NCBI GenBank assembly: GCA_900545285.1
Contig: UQYK01000003.1
Location: 1 to 64,000, forward strand
Source: an uncultured Ruminococcus sp.
GTDB lineage: Bacteria; Bacillota; Clostridia; Oscillospirales; Ruminococcaceae
Direction of reading: 5' to 3'
Length of the DNA: 64,000 bases
The notes beneath the pieces are model-generated. The model made no database searches. It saw only the letters and a program-made list of their open reading frames with translations, and was not told the DNA's origin. This document shows, piece after piece, positions 1 through 9,401 of the stretch. The position numbers and the translations under genes were made by a program. Each line of letters begins with the position of its first letter. The stretch's first letter is position 1.

Positions 1-51
1 GCAGCAAAATTTGCCGAAAAGACACTTGTATACGCTTGTGAAGACAGGTTC
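1..51. repeat. Right end of a small inverted-repeat element (partial copy 1)
   Basis: These 51 bases match the reverse complement of the left half of the complete element at 49927-50087 with a single mismatch (50 of 51). The terminal repeat CTTGTGAAGACAGGTTC lies at 35-51 and is followed directly by TTA at 52-54, which is the complement of the TAA stop codon of the leftward gene. The rest of the element lies outside the window. Confidence 0.85.
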
Positions 52-642
52 TTATTCCCAGATGCGGTCATAGCCGTCCTCTTCATCCATCCATCCCGGC
101 AGAATCCGGGGCTGCATGGCGAATACCAACAGCAGCAGCGCCAGCAGGCAGAGCACATCTCCGCCCAGTGTCCGGGTGATATAGGGGATGAGATAATTTG
201 CCGTGGCATGTCCGGTTGCAGATAACCGTTGAATTCGTTCAATCATGGGCTGCAAAGCGGCGTAAATGCCGATTCCGGCCGCCGCAAGGGCTGCAATCCG
301 GAACACGATCTTTGCCCATTTCGGCAGTCGAAGGAGCAGCAAAAACAGTAGCAGGAAGAACAGCGCAATTTCCATCCAGCGTACCAGATTGGGGGAAAAG
401 CAGCCGATCAGTGCAAAAATCCCTGTTGGAATCAGCAGCAATTCTGACCGCCATTTCAACAGGAAAAAGCAGAATGCGGCCAATAGAAATCCACCGGCCA
501 TAGTTACCCAGTAATCGTAGTACTGGGTGTAGTTGGGCATGGCGTATAGGATGTGGGCGGTGTTTGCCCCCAGGAGCAGACCCAGAATGCCGGCCGCAAT
601 CGGCAGTTTGGAACGCGGCGGCGTATAATATCGATAACGCAA
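52..642 (-). CDS. Hypothetical polytopic membrane protein
   Basis: This 196-residue protein is not a family I recognise. It has about five or six hydrophobic segments (roughly residues 13-32, 45-62, 66-82, 90-105, 112-130 and 160-176) separated by short loops, and an acidic C-terminal tail, so it should sit in the cytoplasmic membrane. The start is TTG, chosen because a strong GAGGAGG ribosome binding site lies about 8 bases upstream and no ATG fits. A promoter lies at 740-769. The stop codon coincides with the end of the repeat element at 1-51, so the element lies immediately after the gene. Function cannot be assigned from sequence. Confidence 0.7.
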   Translation of the reverse strand: MRYRYYTPPRSKLPIAAGILGLLLGANTAHILYAMPNYTQYYDYWVTMAGGFLLAAFCFFLLKWRSELLLIPTGIFALIGCFSPNLVRWMEIALFFLLLFLLLLRLPKWAKIVFRIAALAAAGIGIYAALQPMIERIQRLSATGHATANYLIPYITRTLGGDVLCLLALLLLVFAMQPRILPGWMDEEDGYDRIWE

Positions 643-739
643 ATGGCGACCTCCTCTTGATGCTGCCGGATTTGCCAGCTGTTGCAGCCAGGAAATCCGG
701 CCTGGAAATATCGTACCAGACGGGTACAGCGTTGTCTAT

Positions 740-769
740 AGTATACCACGTTTCAGGGGTTGCTGTCAA
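740..769 (-). promoter_or_regulatory. Promoter of the leftward membrane protein gene
   Basis: Read on the minus strand, TTGACA (764-769) and TATACT (740-745) are separated by 18 bases. It points at the gene ending at 52. Confidence 0.7.
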
Positions 770-803
770 ATCTTGAAAACTTTGTAAACAATCAAAAATG
801 CCA

Positions 804-866
804 TTGACTTCTCCAAAAATCGTGGTAAAATAGTTTTGAGATAAACAGTTCGAATATAAACTGTTT
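804..866 (+). promoter_or_regulatory. Promoter and palindromic operator of the first MarR/ABC operon
   Basis: TTGACT (804-809) and TAAAAT (826-831) are 16 bases apart. Just downstream, where transcription should start, is a perfect inverted repeat AAACAGTT (843-850) and AACTGTTT (859-866) with an 8-base spacer. Its position is what an autoregulating MarR protein would need; binding is inferred, not shown. Confidence 0.65.
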
Positions 867-958
867 TACTGTAAACAATTAAATTGCCAGTTTTGCATCC
901 GGATGTTTTAGGCGCATTGCGCAGAAAGGATGCAAAACAGACGATAAGGAGGAAAATT

Positions 959-1417
959 ATGCGGCATTTGGGACTGGAAATCCATCGGCTGGAAAAGCTG
1001 ATGGCGCGGCAGCGGATTCACTCTGCGGCGCATCAGGATGCAGACCGTCTGACCGGCATGCACGGCTACCTGATCCGGTATCTGTACGAAAATCAGGGAC
1101 GGGATGTGTTTCAGAAGGACATTGAAAAGACGTTTTCCATCAGCCGTTCTACTGTGACGGTGACATTGCAGCTCATGGAGAAAAATGGCCTGATTGAACG
1201 GGAAAGCGTAGCGCAGGATGCGCGGCTCAAACGAATTGTACTGACGCAGAAGGCGCTGGATTTGCACCATCAGATTGAATTGGATATCGCATCGTTTGAA
1301 GAGCAGCTTGCAAAGGGTATTTCGGAAGAAGAGCAGGAAATCTTTCAGCGTGTGGCAGAAAAAATGCGGAAAAACTTAGGTGAGGATCTGGAACGGAAGG
1401 GCGTGTGCGGCAGATGA
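959..1417 (+). CDS. MarR-family transcriptional regulator
   Basis: A 152-residue winged-helix protein of the MarR family, which bind DNA as dimers and usually release it on binding a small toxic or phenolic ligand. The recognition-helix region FSISRSTVTVTLQLMEKNGL (about residues 60-80) and the wing with the DARLKR segment fit the family. The ATG at 959 is chosen because AAGGAGG lies 7-8 bases upstream; an in-frame upstream start at 884 lacks a binding site and falls close to the operator. It overlaps the exporter gene by ATGA, so regulator and transporter are translationally coupled. The likely role is repression of its own operon through the palindrome at 843-866. Confidence 0.88.
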   Translation: MRHLGLEIHRLEKLMARQRIHSAAHQDADRLTGMHGYLIRYLYENQGRDVFQKDIEKTFSISRSTVTVTLQLMEKNGLIERESVAQDARLKRIVLTQKALDLHHQIELDIASFEEQLAKGISEEEQEIFQRVAEKMRKNLGEDLERKGVCGR

Positions 1418-3147
1418 TCAAAAAGCTGTTGGGTTCTGTACGGGAGTTCAAACTGTTTTCCCTGCTGTCCCCTTTGTTTGTTGTGCTGGAAGTGGTCATG
1501 GAAGTGGTCATTCCAATTCTTATGGCAATGCTCATTGACAAGGGCATTGACGGAGACGGCGGCATGGATGCGGTAATGCACTACGGCTGGATTTTGCTGG
1601 TGTGCTGTGTGCTGTCGCTGATTTTTGGTGCTCTTGCCGGACATTTTGCGGCGTTTGCCTCTGCCGGCTTTGCGCGGAATCTGCGGCATGATATGTTCTA
1701 TCGTGTGCAGCAGTATTCCTTTTCCAATATCGATAAGTTTTCTGCTGCCAGCATCGTCACCCGTATGACAACAGATGTGACCAATGTACAAAATGCCTAT
1801 CAGATGCTGATTCGCGTGGCACTGCGTTCTCCGGCGATGCTGATATTTTCCATGGTGATGGCGTTTCAGCTGAGTGCAAAGCTGTCTCTGATCTATCTGG
1901 CAGCCATTCCGGTGCTGGGCGTGGGGCTGTATTTCATTATGACACGGGTGCATCCCATTTTCGAGCGCGTGTTTCAGACTTATGATAAGCTGAACAATGT
2001 AACACAGGAAAATCTCCACGGCATCCGCGTGGTGAAATCCTTTGTCCGGGAAGAACACGAGATTCAGAAGTTTTCCGGCATTTCAGAGAACATTTACAAA
2101 GATTTTTCCAAGGCAGAAAAGCGCCTGGCCTTTAATATGCCTCTGATGCAGTTCTGCATGTATGCCTGTCTGCTTCTGGTTTCCTGGTTCGGTGCCAGAA
2201 TGATTGTCAGCCGGACACTGACCACAGGTCAGCTTATGAGCCTGATGACCTATGCCATTCAGATTTTGTCCAGTCTGATGATGCTGTCTATGGTGTTCGT
2301 TATGATCACCATGTCCCGTGCTTCCTGCGAGCGTATTGTGGAAATCCTGGAGGAAGAAAGTGATATCATCAGCCCGACAGATGCGGTGCAGACTGTGGCA
2401 GATGGCAGCATAGACTTTGACCATGTCAGCTTCAGCTATGGCAAGCGAAAGGACAAGTGCTGCCTGGTAGATGCTGATCTGCACATTCCGTCTGGTTCTA
2501 CTGTGGGAATTCTGGGCGGCACTGGCAGCGCGAAAAGCTCCCTGGTACAGCTGATTCCCCGGCTGTATGATGTCACAGAGGGCAGCGTCAAGGTAGGCGG
2601 CCTTGATGTCCGCCGATATGACGTAGAAGCACTCCGGGAAAATGTGGCCATGGTGCTGCAAAAAAACGTGCTGTTTTCCGGCACCATCAAAGAGAATCTG
2701 CGATGGGGCAATCCGGATGCCACAGACGAGGAAATGCAGCGAGTGTGCCGCCTGGCGCATGCCGATGAGTTCATTCAGACATTCCCCGAAGGGTATGATA
2801 CGTACATTGAACAGGGCGGTACAAATGTTTCCGGTGGCCAGAAACAGCGTCTCTGCATTGCACGGGCGCTGCTGAAAAAGCCGAAAATCCTGATTCTGGA
2901 TGATTCCACCAGTGCAGTAGATACCCATACGGATGCCTGCATTCGTCAGGCGCTCCGGGATGAGATCCCGAATACCACAAAGCTGATCATTGCCCAGCGT
3001 GTTACCTCGCTCATGGACGCAGATCAGATTATTGTGTTGGATGAGGGGCGGATTGACGGGATTGGTACCCACGCAGAATTGCTGGAGACCAATGCCATCT
3101 ATCGGGAAGTCTATGAATCGCAGCAGAAAGGAAGTGTTCCGCAATGA
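1414..3147 (+). CDS. Heterodimeric ABC exporter, subunit with degenerate catalytic site
   Basis: A half-transporter of 577 residues: six membrane segments (about 1-300), then a nucleotide-binding domain. The Walker A loop reads GGTGSAKSS (about 367-375, with Ala where Gly is usual), the signature is VSGGQ (about 471), Walker B is ILILDDSTSAVD (about 491-502) with Asp in place of the catalytic Glu, and the switch position reads AQR with Gln instead of His (about 526). This set of changes is typical of the degenerate subunit of LmrCD/TM287-288-like exporters. The ATG at 1414 overlaps the marR stop; a GTG at 1405 is possible. It pairs with the next gene. Probable role: ATP-driven export of drugs or peptides; the substrate cannot be read from sequence. 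Confidence 0.9.
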   Translation: MIKKLLGSVREFKLFSLLSPLFVVLEVVMEVVIPILMAMLIDKGIDGDGGMDAVMHYGWILLVCCVLSLIFGALAGHFAAFASAGFARNLRHDMFYRVQQYSFSNIDKFSAASIVTRMTTDVTNVQNAYQMLIRVALRSPAMLIFSMVMAFQLSAKLSLIYLAAIPVLGVGLYFIMTRVHPIFERVFQTYDKLNNVTQENLHGIRVVKSFVREEHEIQKFSGISENIYKDFSKAEKRLAFNMPLMQFCMYACLLLVSWFGARMIVSRTLTTGQLMSLMTYAIQILSSLMMLSMVFVMITMSRASCERIVEILEEESDIISPTDAVQTVADGSIDFDHVSFSYGKRKDKCCLVDADLHIPSGSTVGILGGTGSAKSSLVQLIPRLYDVTEGSVKVGGLDVRRYDVEALRENVAMVLQKNVLFSGTIKENLRWGNPDATDEEMQRVCRLAHADEFIQTFPEGYDTYIEQGGTNVSGGQKQRLCIARALLKKPKILILDDSTSAVDTHTDACIRQALRDEIPNTTKLIIAQRVTSLMDADQIIVLDEGRIDGIGTHAELLETNAIYREVYESQQKGSVPQ

Positions 3148-5051
3148 GTCAAAAACCACAGGGAGGGCCGCTGCGGGGCGTTATGATGCCTGGTGCGACA
3201 AAGGGCGCCGGAAAAAGCTTTCGGCGGCTGCTTTCTTATATGAAAAAGTATTGGCTTCAGCTGATTCTGGTACTGATCTGCATTCTGGTGAGTGCTGTGG
3301 CCGGCGTGGCTGGTTCCACATTTTTGCAAACCTTAATCGATGATTATATTTCTCCCATGCTGTTAAACGGGAGCCGGGACTTTTCCGGTCTGGCATCTGC
3401 GCTGATCAAACTGGGCGTTTTGTATGCTGCCGGCATCCTGGGGACACTGTTCTATAACCGGCTCATGGTAGTTGTGGCACAGGGCATTCTGAAAACCATC
3501 CGGGATCAGATGTTCTCCCACATGCAGACACTGCCCATTCGCTTTTTCGACACCCACGCCAGCGGCGACGTGATGAGCCTGTACACCAATGATACCGATA
3601 CGCTCCGGCAGATGCTGGCACAGAGCGTGCCGCAGATCTTTTCTTCGATTGTCACGGTCATTGCAGTGCTTGTGGCGATGGTGCGGCTGAGCATCTGGCT
3701 GACGCTGTTTGTGCTGGCTTTTGTGGCACTGATGATGCTGATTACCAAGTTTGTGGGCGGCAAGAGCGGCGCATTTTTTGTAAAGCAGCAAAACTCCATC
3801 GGTGCTGTCAACGGCTATATCGAAGAGATGATTCATGGCCAAAAGGTAATTAAGGTATTCTGCCATGAGGAGGAGACCAAGGAGGGCTTTGATAAGCACA
3901 ACAATGCCTTGTTCCAGAATGCGGCCTGGGCAAACAGCTTTGCTAATATCCTGATGCCGATCATGAACAATCTGGGCTATGTGCAGTATGTCCTGCTGGC
4001 AATGCTGGGTGGTGCACTGGCATTTCACGGCGTTGGCGGCCTGACATTGGGTGCCATTGCGGCCTTTTTGCAGCTGAGCCGAAGCTTTACCATGCCCATC
4101 AGCCAGATTTCTCAGCAGGCCAGTGCAATTGTAATGGCGCTGGCCGGTGCAGGACGTATCTTTGATCTTCTGGACGAAGCGCCGGAGACAGATGAAGGCT
4201 ATGTTACACTAGTGGACGCGGAAGAAAAAGACGGCGTACTCACAGAAACGGATCACCGTACTGGCATCTGGGCATGGAAGCATCCCCATGCAGACGGAAC
4301 TGTGACCTATACCCGTATGGCCGGAGATGTGCAGTTCTTTGACGTGGACTTCGGCTATGTGCCGGAAAAGATTGTGCTCCATGATGTGAGCCTGTACGCA
4401 AAGCCGGGAGAAAAGGTGGCTTTTGTGGGTGCAACCGGTGCCGGAAAGACTACCATTACCAACCTGATCAACCGTTTTTATGATCTGGCAGACGGCAAAA
4501 TCCGCTATGATGGCATCAATATCAACAAGATCAAAAAGCCGGATTTGCGGCGCTCTCTGGGCATTGTGCTACAGGATGTGAACCTGTTTACCGGAACAGT
4601 AATGGACAACATCCGCTACGGCAGACTGGATGCCACGGATGAGGAATGCATTGCGGCTGCGAAGCGTGCCAATGCCCACCACTTTATTATGCTGCTGCCG
4701 AATGGGTATCAGACGGTTCTCTCCGGGGACGGCTCCGGCCTGTCGCAGGGACAGCGCCAGCTGCTTTCCATTGCAAGAGCAGCAGTGGCAGATCCGCCGG
4801 TTATGATTTTGGACGAAGCCACTTCTTCCATTGATACCCGGACGGAGCGGATTGTTCAGGCCGGAATGGATGCACTGATGCACGGCAGAACTGTATTTGT
4901 CATTGCCCACCGCCTTTCCACAATCCAGAATGCAGATGTGATTATGGTGCTGGATCACGGCAGAATCATTGAGCGCGGCAACCATGAAAAGCTCATGGCG
5001 GAAAAGGGACGCTACTATCTGCTGTATACTGGTATGCAGCAGAATGCGTGA
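3144..5051 (+). CDS. Heterodimeric ABC exporter, catalytic subunit
   Basis: The partner half-transporter, 635 residues, six membrane segments (about 30-330) and a C-terminal ATPase domain. Walker A is GATGAGKTT (about 428), Walker B VMILDEATSSID with the catalytic Glu (about 553) and the switch His is present in AHRLST (about 588), while the signature is LSQGQ rather than LSGGQ (about 531). In heterodimers of this kind the altered signature faces the degenerate Walker B of the partner, so one active and one dead ATP site are expected. A stretch of about 50 residues rich in charged and aromatic residues (about 350-400) precedes the ATPase domain. The start overlaps the previous stop by ATGA. 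Confidence 0.9.
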   Translation: MSQKPQGGPLRGVMMPGATKGAGKSFRRLLSYMKKYWLQLILVLICILVSAVAGVAGSTFLQTLIDDYISPMLLNGSRDFSGLASALIKLGVLYAAGILGTLFYNRLMVVVAQGILKTIRDQMFSHMQTLPIRFFDTHASGDVMSLYTNDTDTLRQMLAQSVPQIFSSIVTVIAVLVAMVRLSIWLTLFVLAFVALMMLITKFVGGKSGAFFVKQQNSIGAVNGYIEEMIHGQKVIKVFCHEEETKEGFDKHNNALFQNAAWANSFANILMPIMNNLGYVQYVLLAMLGGALAFHGVGGLTLGAIAAFLQLSRSFTMPISQISQQASAIVMALAGAGRIFDLLDEAPETDEGYVTLVDAEEKDGVLTETDHRTGIWAWKHPHADGTVTYTRMAGDVQFFDVDFGYVPEKIVLHDVSLYAKPGEKVAFVGATGAGKTTITNLINRFYDLADGKIRYDGININKIKKPDLRRSLGIVLQDVNLFTGTVMDNIRYGRLDATDEECIAAAKRANAHHFIMLLPNGYQTVLSGDGSGLSQGQRQLLSIARAAVADPPVMILDEATSSIDTRTERIVQAGMDALMHGRTVFVIAHRLSTIQNADVIMVLDHGRIIERGNHEKLMAEKGRYYLLYTGMQQNA

Positions 5052-5167
5052 GATCGCGTCCATTTTTAAAATGAATGGATGTCAGTGATCTTGCCGTCTG
5101 CGCCCCCTTTTGGGTGGGATGCTTTGAAAAAGAAAAATGAAGCAGTGTGATTGGTGCAAGTTGCTTA

Positions 5168-5196
5168 TTGACAAACCGGGAAAAATCGCATATAAT
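5168..5196 (+). promoter_or_regulatory. Promoter of the cysE-cysS operon
   Basis: TTGACA (5168-5173), 17 bases, TATAAT (5191-5196): a perfect sigma-A type promoter about 65 bases before the T-box. The preceding 110 bases after the exporter gene show no convincing gene or strong terminator. Confidence 0.85.
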
Positions 5197-5261
5197 AAAG
5201 AAGAAGCAGCCGGGTTTGCAGAATTGGCATTCGGCTTGCTGTTTTAGAAAAAACAGAACAA

Positions 5262-5553
5262 CGCAGCAGTGAGAGTAGTCTGTCTTTGTGTCCTGTCCAG
5301 AGAGCATCGGGGCGGTGGGACGATGTCAGGACGGTCAGATGAAGTGCAACTGCGACAGAATCTCCCTTGACAAAAGGGGATTCCCGTTGATATGGGGAAC
5401 GGCTCCGGCTCAGTATCTGTATCCGTACTGCACCTCGTTACGGTGCCTTTGAGAGCAGGCATTTTTGTTGCCTGAAAATCAGAGTGGAACCGTGGTAGTA
5501 TTTCTGCCGCCTCTGTGGATGTCGAAAAAGATATTTGCAGGGGCGGCTTTTTT
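5262..5553 (+). promoter_or_regulatory. T-box leader, cysteine specifier
   Basis: A tRNA-sensing leader of the T-box class. Stem I begins near 5268 with the AGTA turn, carries the AG bulge and a GGTG-containing distal loop (5314-5317), and returns through a specifier loop with TGC at 5345-5347, the codon for Cys. The conserved T-box AGAGTGGAACCGTGG is at 5481-5495, and a terminator with stem GCCGCCTCTG (5506-5515) and CAGGGGCGGC (5538-5547) followed by six T closes it. Uncharged tRNA-Cys should stabilise the antiterminator and turn on the downstream genes cysE, HAD and cysS, which agrees with the specifier. Confidence 0.92.
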
Positions 5554-5707
5554 GCGGGAAAACCAAGCTTTTCTCCGTTTCCCAATATAGCCACGGAACA
5601 GACCATAGAAAAAACAGAATCTGTATGCATACAGGTTCTGAGGTGTGGTTCTCCCCGAAAAAAGAGGAGAACAGCTTTTTATTGTGTCGGAGGTGACAAT
5701 CACAAAG

Positions 5708-6367
5708 ATGCTATTTCGACAGCTTCGAGAAGATATTGCAATTGTAAAGGAAAAGGATCCGGCGGCCCGGAGCAGCTTTGAAATTCTGCTCACATATTCC
5801 GGGCTGAAAGCGGTGCGCAGCTATCGCCGGGCACACTGGTTCTATCAGCATAAGTGGTACACCATTGCCCGGATCATTTCACAGCGCGCGCGCCATAAAA
5901 CCGGAATTGAAATCCATCCCGGCGCGCAGATCGGAAAGGGCTTGTTTATTGATCACGGAATGGGTGTTGTAATCGGTGAAACCACAGTGATCGGTGACAA
6001 CTGCCTGCTGTATCAGGGTGTTACCCTGGGCGGAACCGGAAAGGATAAGGGTAAGCGGCATCCTACCCTGGGAGATAATGTCATGGTGGGTGCCGGTGCC
6101 AAGGTGCTGGGGCCGATCAATATCGGAAATCATGTAAAGGTTGCGGCAAATGCCGTGGTGCTGAAGGATATTCCGGATAACTGTACCGCTGTTGGTGTTC
6201 CGGCGCGGATTGCCCGTATGGCAGGCCAGAAGGTGGAGCAGGATCTGGATCAGATTCACATCCCGGATCTGACTATGGAAGACATTACAATGCTGAAATC
6301 CGCAGTGACCTGTCTGCGGACAGAGATGTCTAAACTGGAAGGGCAAAAAAAGGAGGCAGACGCATGA
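5708..6367 (+). CDS. cysE: Serine O-acetyltransferase
   Basis: Catalyses acetyl transfer from acetyl-CoA to L-serine, the first step of cysteine synthesis, in the cytoplasm. The 219-residue protein has a short helical N-terminus and a left-handed beta-helix of hexapeptide repeats (about 70-185), with the family hallmarks [16 protein letters not shown] and [11 protein letters not shown]. The ATG at 5708 gives the usual [10 protein letters not shown] start and lies 11 bases after GGAGGTGA; an upstream in-frame start at 5645 would begin inside the leader. It is first in the T-box operon and overlaps the HAD gene by ATGA. The length is usual for the short Gram-positive form. Confidence 0.95.
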   Translation: MLFRQLREDIAIVKEKDPAARSSFEILLTYSGLKAVRSYRRAHWFYQHKWYTIARIISQRARHKTGIEIHPGAQIGKGLFIDHGMGVVIGETTVIGDNCLLYQGVTLGGTGKDKGKRHPTLGDNVMVGAGAKVLGPINIGNHVKVAANAVVLKDIPDNCTAVGVPARIARMAGQKVEQDLDQIHIPDLTMEDITMLKSAVTCLRTEMSKLEGQKKEADA

Positions 6368-7041
6368 TACAATGCGTGGTATTCGATATGGACGGCGTGC
6401 TGTTTGATTCCGAGGCACTGGTAATTCAGTGCTGGGAGCAGACGGCTCAGGTGCACGGTATCCCGGAAATACGGGAAATCTGTCACCAGTGTCTGGGCAT
6501 CAATGCAGACCTGACCCGGCAGATGTTTCTGGAAAAATACGGCGCAGACTTCCCCTATGATACCTTAAAGCAGGAAATGTCTGCCCGGTATTGGGAACAG
6601 GTGAAGGCCGGGAAGCTGCAATTGAAGCCGGGCGTTCGGGAAATGCTGAAAACACTGCGTCAAAACGGCTGGAAAACAGCCATTGCTTCCTCTACCAGGA
6701 CGGCAGTTGTCCGGGAGGAGATGCAGCGGTTCGGATTGGAACAGATGTTTGACCAGATTGTAGGCGGAGATATGGTGCGCCGCAGCAAGTCGGATCCGGA
6801 AATTTACAGGAAAGCCTGTGAGATGCTGCACGTGCCGCCGGCAGAGGCCTATGCGGTAGAGGATTCCTATAACGGCATCCGCAGTGCACACAGCGCCGGA
6901 CTGCATCCGGTGATGATTCCGGATCTTCTGCCGTCTACCCCGGAAATGGAACAGCTGACAGAACAAATTTTTCCGTCTATGGAAGAATTCCGACAGTTTT
7001 TGTTTGTGCCGGAATCCGGAGAAAGCAGAAACGCAGAATAA
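6364..7041 (+). CDS. HAD-superfamily phosphatase/phosphatase-mutase (subfamily IA)
   Basis: A 225-residue cytosolic hydrolase. The nucleophile motif [11 protein letters not shown] is at residues 6-16, motif II IASSTR near 102, the motif III Lys in KSDPEIY near 140 and the acidic motif IV VEDSYNG near 163; a helical cap lies between motifs I and II. Beta-phosphoglucomutase and general sugar-phosphate phosphatases share this layout, and the substrate is not readable. It sits between cysE and cysS behind the cysteine T-box with a 4-base overlap with cysE, so it is made under cysteine limitation; a link to cysteine metabolism is an inference. Confidence 0.88.
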   Translation: MIQCVVFDMDGVLFDSEALVIQCWEQTAQVHGIPEIREICHQCLGINADLTRQMFLEKYGADFPYDTLKQEMSARYWEQVKAGKLQLKPGVREMLKTLRQNGWKTAIASSTRTAVVREEMQRFGLEQMFDQIVGGDMVRRSKSDPEIYRKACEMLHVPPAEAYAVEDSYNGIRSAHSAGLHPVMIPDLLPSTPEMEQLTEQIFPSMEEFRQFLFVPESGESRNAE

Positions 7042-7059
7042 AAAAGGAGTGGAATAGTC

Positions 7060-8463
7060 ATGCAGATTTATAACACGCTGACACGAAAAAAAGAAGAACT
7101 GATTCCCATGGAAGCCGGGCATGTAGGAATTTATGCCTGCGGCCCCACGGTGTACAACTATATTCATATCGGAAACGCACGGCCAATCTGTGCATTTGAT
7201 GTCCTGCGCCGCTATTTGAAATACCGGGGCTATACCGTCACCTATGTGCAGAATTTTACGGATGTAGACGACAAGATCATCAAAAAGGCCAATGAAGAGG
7301 GCACGACAGCCGCTGAAATTGCCAAGCGTTATATCGCAGAATACAAGACAGATGCTCACGGCCTGAATGTTATGGACGCGGATGTGCATCCTACTGTTAC
7401 CAACTGCATGGAGCTGATTCTGGATCTGGTGAAAAAGCTGGTGGCATCCGGTCACGCATATGCTGCGGAAAACGGAGACGTTTACTTCCGTACCGCCTCT
7501 TTCCCGGAATACGGAAAGCTGTCCGGCCAGCCCATTGAGGAATTGCAGGCAGGCGCCAGAATCGATATCAATGACGGCAAGGAAGCACCCCTGGACTTTG
7601 CCGTGTGGAAGGCAGCCAAGCCCGGCGAACCCTATTGGGATTCCCCCTGGGGAAAAGGCCGTCCCGGCTGGCACATTGAGTGCTCCGCAATGTCCTGCCA
7701 CTATCTGGGAGATACCTTTGATCTGCACTGCGGCGGTCAGGATCTGATCTTTCCTCACCATGAAAACGAAATTGCCCAGAGTGAAGCCGCTACCGGAAAG
7801 CCGTTTGCCCACTACTGGATGCACAATGGCTATATCAACATTGACAACAAGAAGATGTCCAAATCTCTGGGCAACTTCTTCACAGTACGGGAAGTGGCCG
7901 AGCAGTACGGCTATGAAGTCATTCGCTATATGATGGTGCAGGCACATTACCGCAGTCCCATCAATTACTGCAAGGATCTGCTGGATGCCTGCAAGGCCTC
8001 TCTGGAACGGCTCTATGTTTGCCGGGATACACTGGATCGCGCCATTGCTGCGGCAAAGCCCGGCAGCATTGCACCGGAGGCAGAGGAGATCTTCCGGAAG
8101 CGGAAGGAACAGTTTGTTACTGCCATGGATGACGACCTCAACACCGCAGACGGCATGACTGCCATCTTTGAACTGGTGCGGGATTTGAATCGGATGAGTG
8201 CAGACGCTTCTACTTCTAAGGAGCAGCTGGAAGCTGGCGCAAAGCTGTTTGACGAGCTGACTGGTGTAATGGGACTGCTGTACAACCGGAAGCAGGCAGA
8301 CGCTATTCCGGCAGAGGTAACGGCACTGGTGGAACAGCGGAAGGCTGCGAGAAAGGCAAAGGATTTTGCAGAGGCTGACCGGCTTCGGGATGCAATCGTT
8401 GCCCTGGGCTATACTGTACGGGAAACCCGGCAGGGAACAGAGATTACCAAAATCGAATCATAA
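7060..8463 (+). CDS. cysS: Cysteinyl-tRNA synthetase
   Basis: Charges tRNA-Cys with cysteine; class I synthetase, 467 residues, the usual length. The zinc-ligand region and HIGH-type motif appear in CGPTVYNYIHIGNARP (about 28-43), further zinc ligands in the WHIECSAM segment (about 204) and HHENE (about 232), and the KMSKS loop in KKMSKSLGN (about 264-272). The C-terminal helical anticodon-binding part follows. GGAGTGG lies 7-8 bases upstream of the ATG. Its position behind a Cys T-box supports the call independently. Confidence 0.97.
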   Translation: MQIYNTLTRKKEELIPMEAGHVGIYACGPTVYNYIHIGNARPICAFDVLRRYLKYRGYTVTYVQNFTDVDDKIIKKANEEGTTAAEIAKRYIAEYKTDAHGLNVMDADVHPTVTNCMELILDLVKKLVASGHAYAAENGDVYFRTASFPEYGKLSGQPIEELQAGARIDINDGKEAPLDFAVWKAAKPGEPYWDSPWGKGRPGWHIECSAMSCHYLGDTFDLHCGGQDLIFPHHENEIAQSEAATGKPFAHYWMHNGYINIDNKKMSKSLGNFFTVREVAEQYGYEVIRYMMVQAHYRSPINYCKDLLDACKASLERLYVCRDTLDRAIAAAKPGSIAPEAEEIFRKRKEQFVTAMDDDLNTADGMTAIFELVRDLNRMSADASTSKEQLEAGAKLFDELTGVMGLLYNRKQADAIPAEVTALVEQRKAARKAKDFAEADRLRDAIVALGYTVRETRQGTEITKIES

Positions 8464-8472
8464 AGGAGTATT

Positions 8473-9297
8473 ATGGCGTTTAAGGATCATAAAAAAGGGA
8501 TTACACGGATTTTTCTGGTAATGGTGATTATGTGCATTCTCTGCTTCGGCGTATTTTCATGCACCACTTATCTGAACCAGCAGAGCAAAACCTATGTGAA
8601 TATAGGGGATGCCAATCTGGTACAGCTGGATGAACCGGAGGATGATGCGCCTGCTATGCGGATTCAGACCACGGAAGGGAATATTGTGGCAGAACTCTAC
8701 CCGGAGCAGGCACCCAAGTACGTGGAACAGTTTACCCAGCTGGCGGAATCCGGCTATTATGACAACACCTATGTATTTTCTGTGGAGGACGGCGTGTACT
8801 TTGAAGCCGGTACCAAAAAGGCAGACGGCGTGGTGGATGCGGATGCGGCAGAGAAATATGAGCATGTGGAACGGGAAACCAGCGCAGACCTCTGGCCGCT
8901 TCGGGGAGCATTCTGCGTGCCGGGCACTTCCAAGGAGGGAAATTTCTGGAATCGCCTTACCGGTCAGATGACCTATTACTGCGGCTCACGTTTCCTGGTG
9001 TGCAACTCGATTACCTTTGACGAAAGTGCTAAGAAGGAGCTGGAGTCCGTTTCTGATGATGCCGAGAAGATCAATGCGGCCTTTTTGAAGCAGGGCGGCG
9101 TGCCGAATTATTCCCAGCAGATGACCGTGTTTGCACAGGCTTACGGTGACGAAAGCTTTGCAACCATTGATGCCATTACCAGGGCGAAAACAAAGACCGC
9201 CTCCGGCGAAGAGGGCTTTACGCCGCCGGAAAATGACATTCAGATTCTGAAAATTGAAATCGGAACCTATCAGGATTTTACATCTGGAAAAAATTGA
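8473..9297 (+). CDS. Cyclophilin-like lipoprotein (degenerate peptidyl-prolyl isomerase)
   Basis: 274 residues. An N-terminal hydrophobic segment ends in VFSC (about residues 22-27), compatible with a lipoprotein or a single membrane anchor, so the rest is probably outside the membrane. The stretch IQTTEGNIVAELYPEQAPK (about 57-76) followed by a VEQFTQLAESGYYD block matches the start of cyclophilin-type isomerases. The normal catalytic FHRVIKGFMVQGG-like block is replaced by VFSVEDGVYFEAG, lacking the catalytic Arg, so isomerase activity is doubtful. It follows cysS by 9 bases with AAAGGAG as binding site and is likely in the same transcript. Confidence 0.75.
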   Translation: MAFKDHKKGITRIFLVMVIMCILCFGVFSCTTYLNQQSKTYVNIGDANLVQLDEPEDDAPAMRIQTTEGNIVAELYPEQAPKYVEQFTQLAESGYYDNTYVFSVEDGVYFEAGTKKADGVVDADAAEKYEHVERETSADLWPLRGAFCVPGTSKEGNFWNRLTGQMTYYCGSRFLVCNSITFDESAKKELESVSDDAEKINAAFLKQGGVPNYSQQMTVFAQAYGDESFATIDAITRAKTKTASGEEGFTPPENDIQILKIEIGTYQDFTSGKN

Positions 9298-9401
9298 GTG
9301 CATCCATGATAAATTTTATGAAATGCATACAAAGCCTGGACAGGAATAAAAGCGATTTCCGGTAAGGTTGCCAAATAGCCACGAAAATTCATGTTTTTTA
9401 C

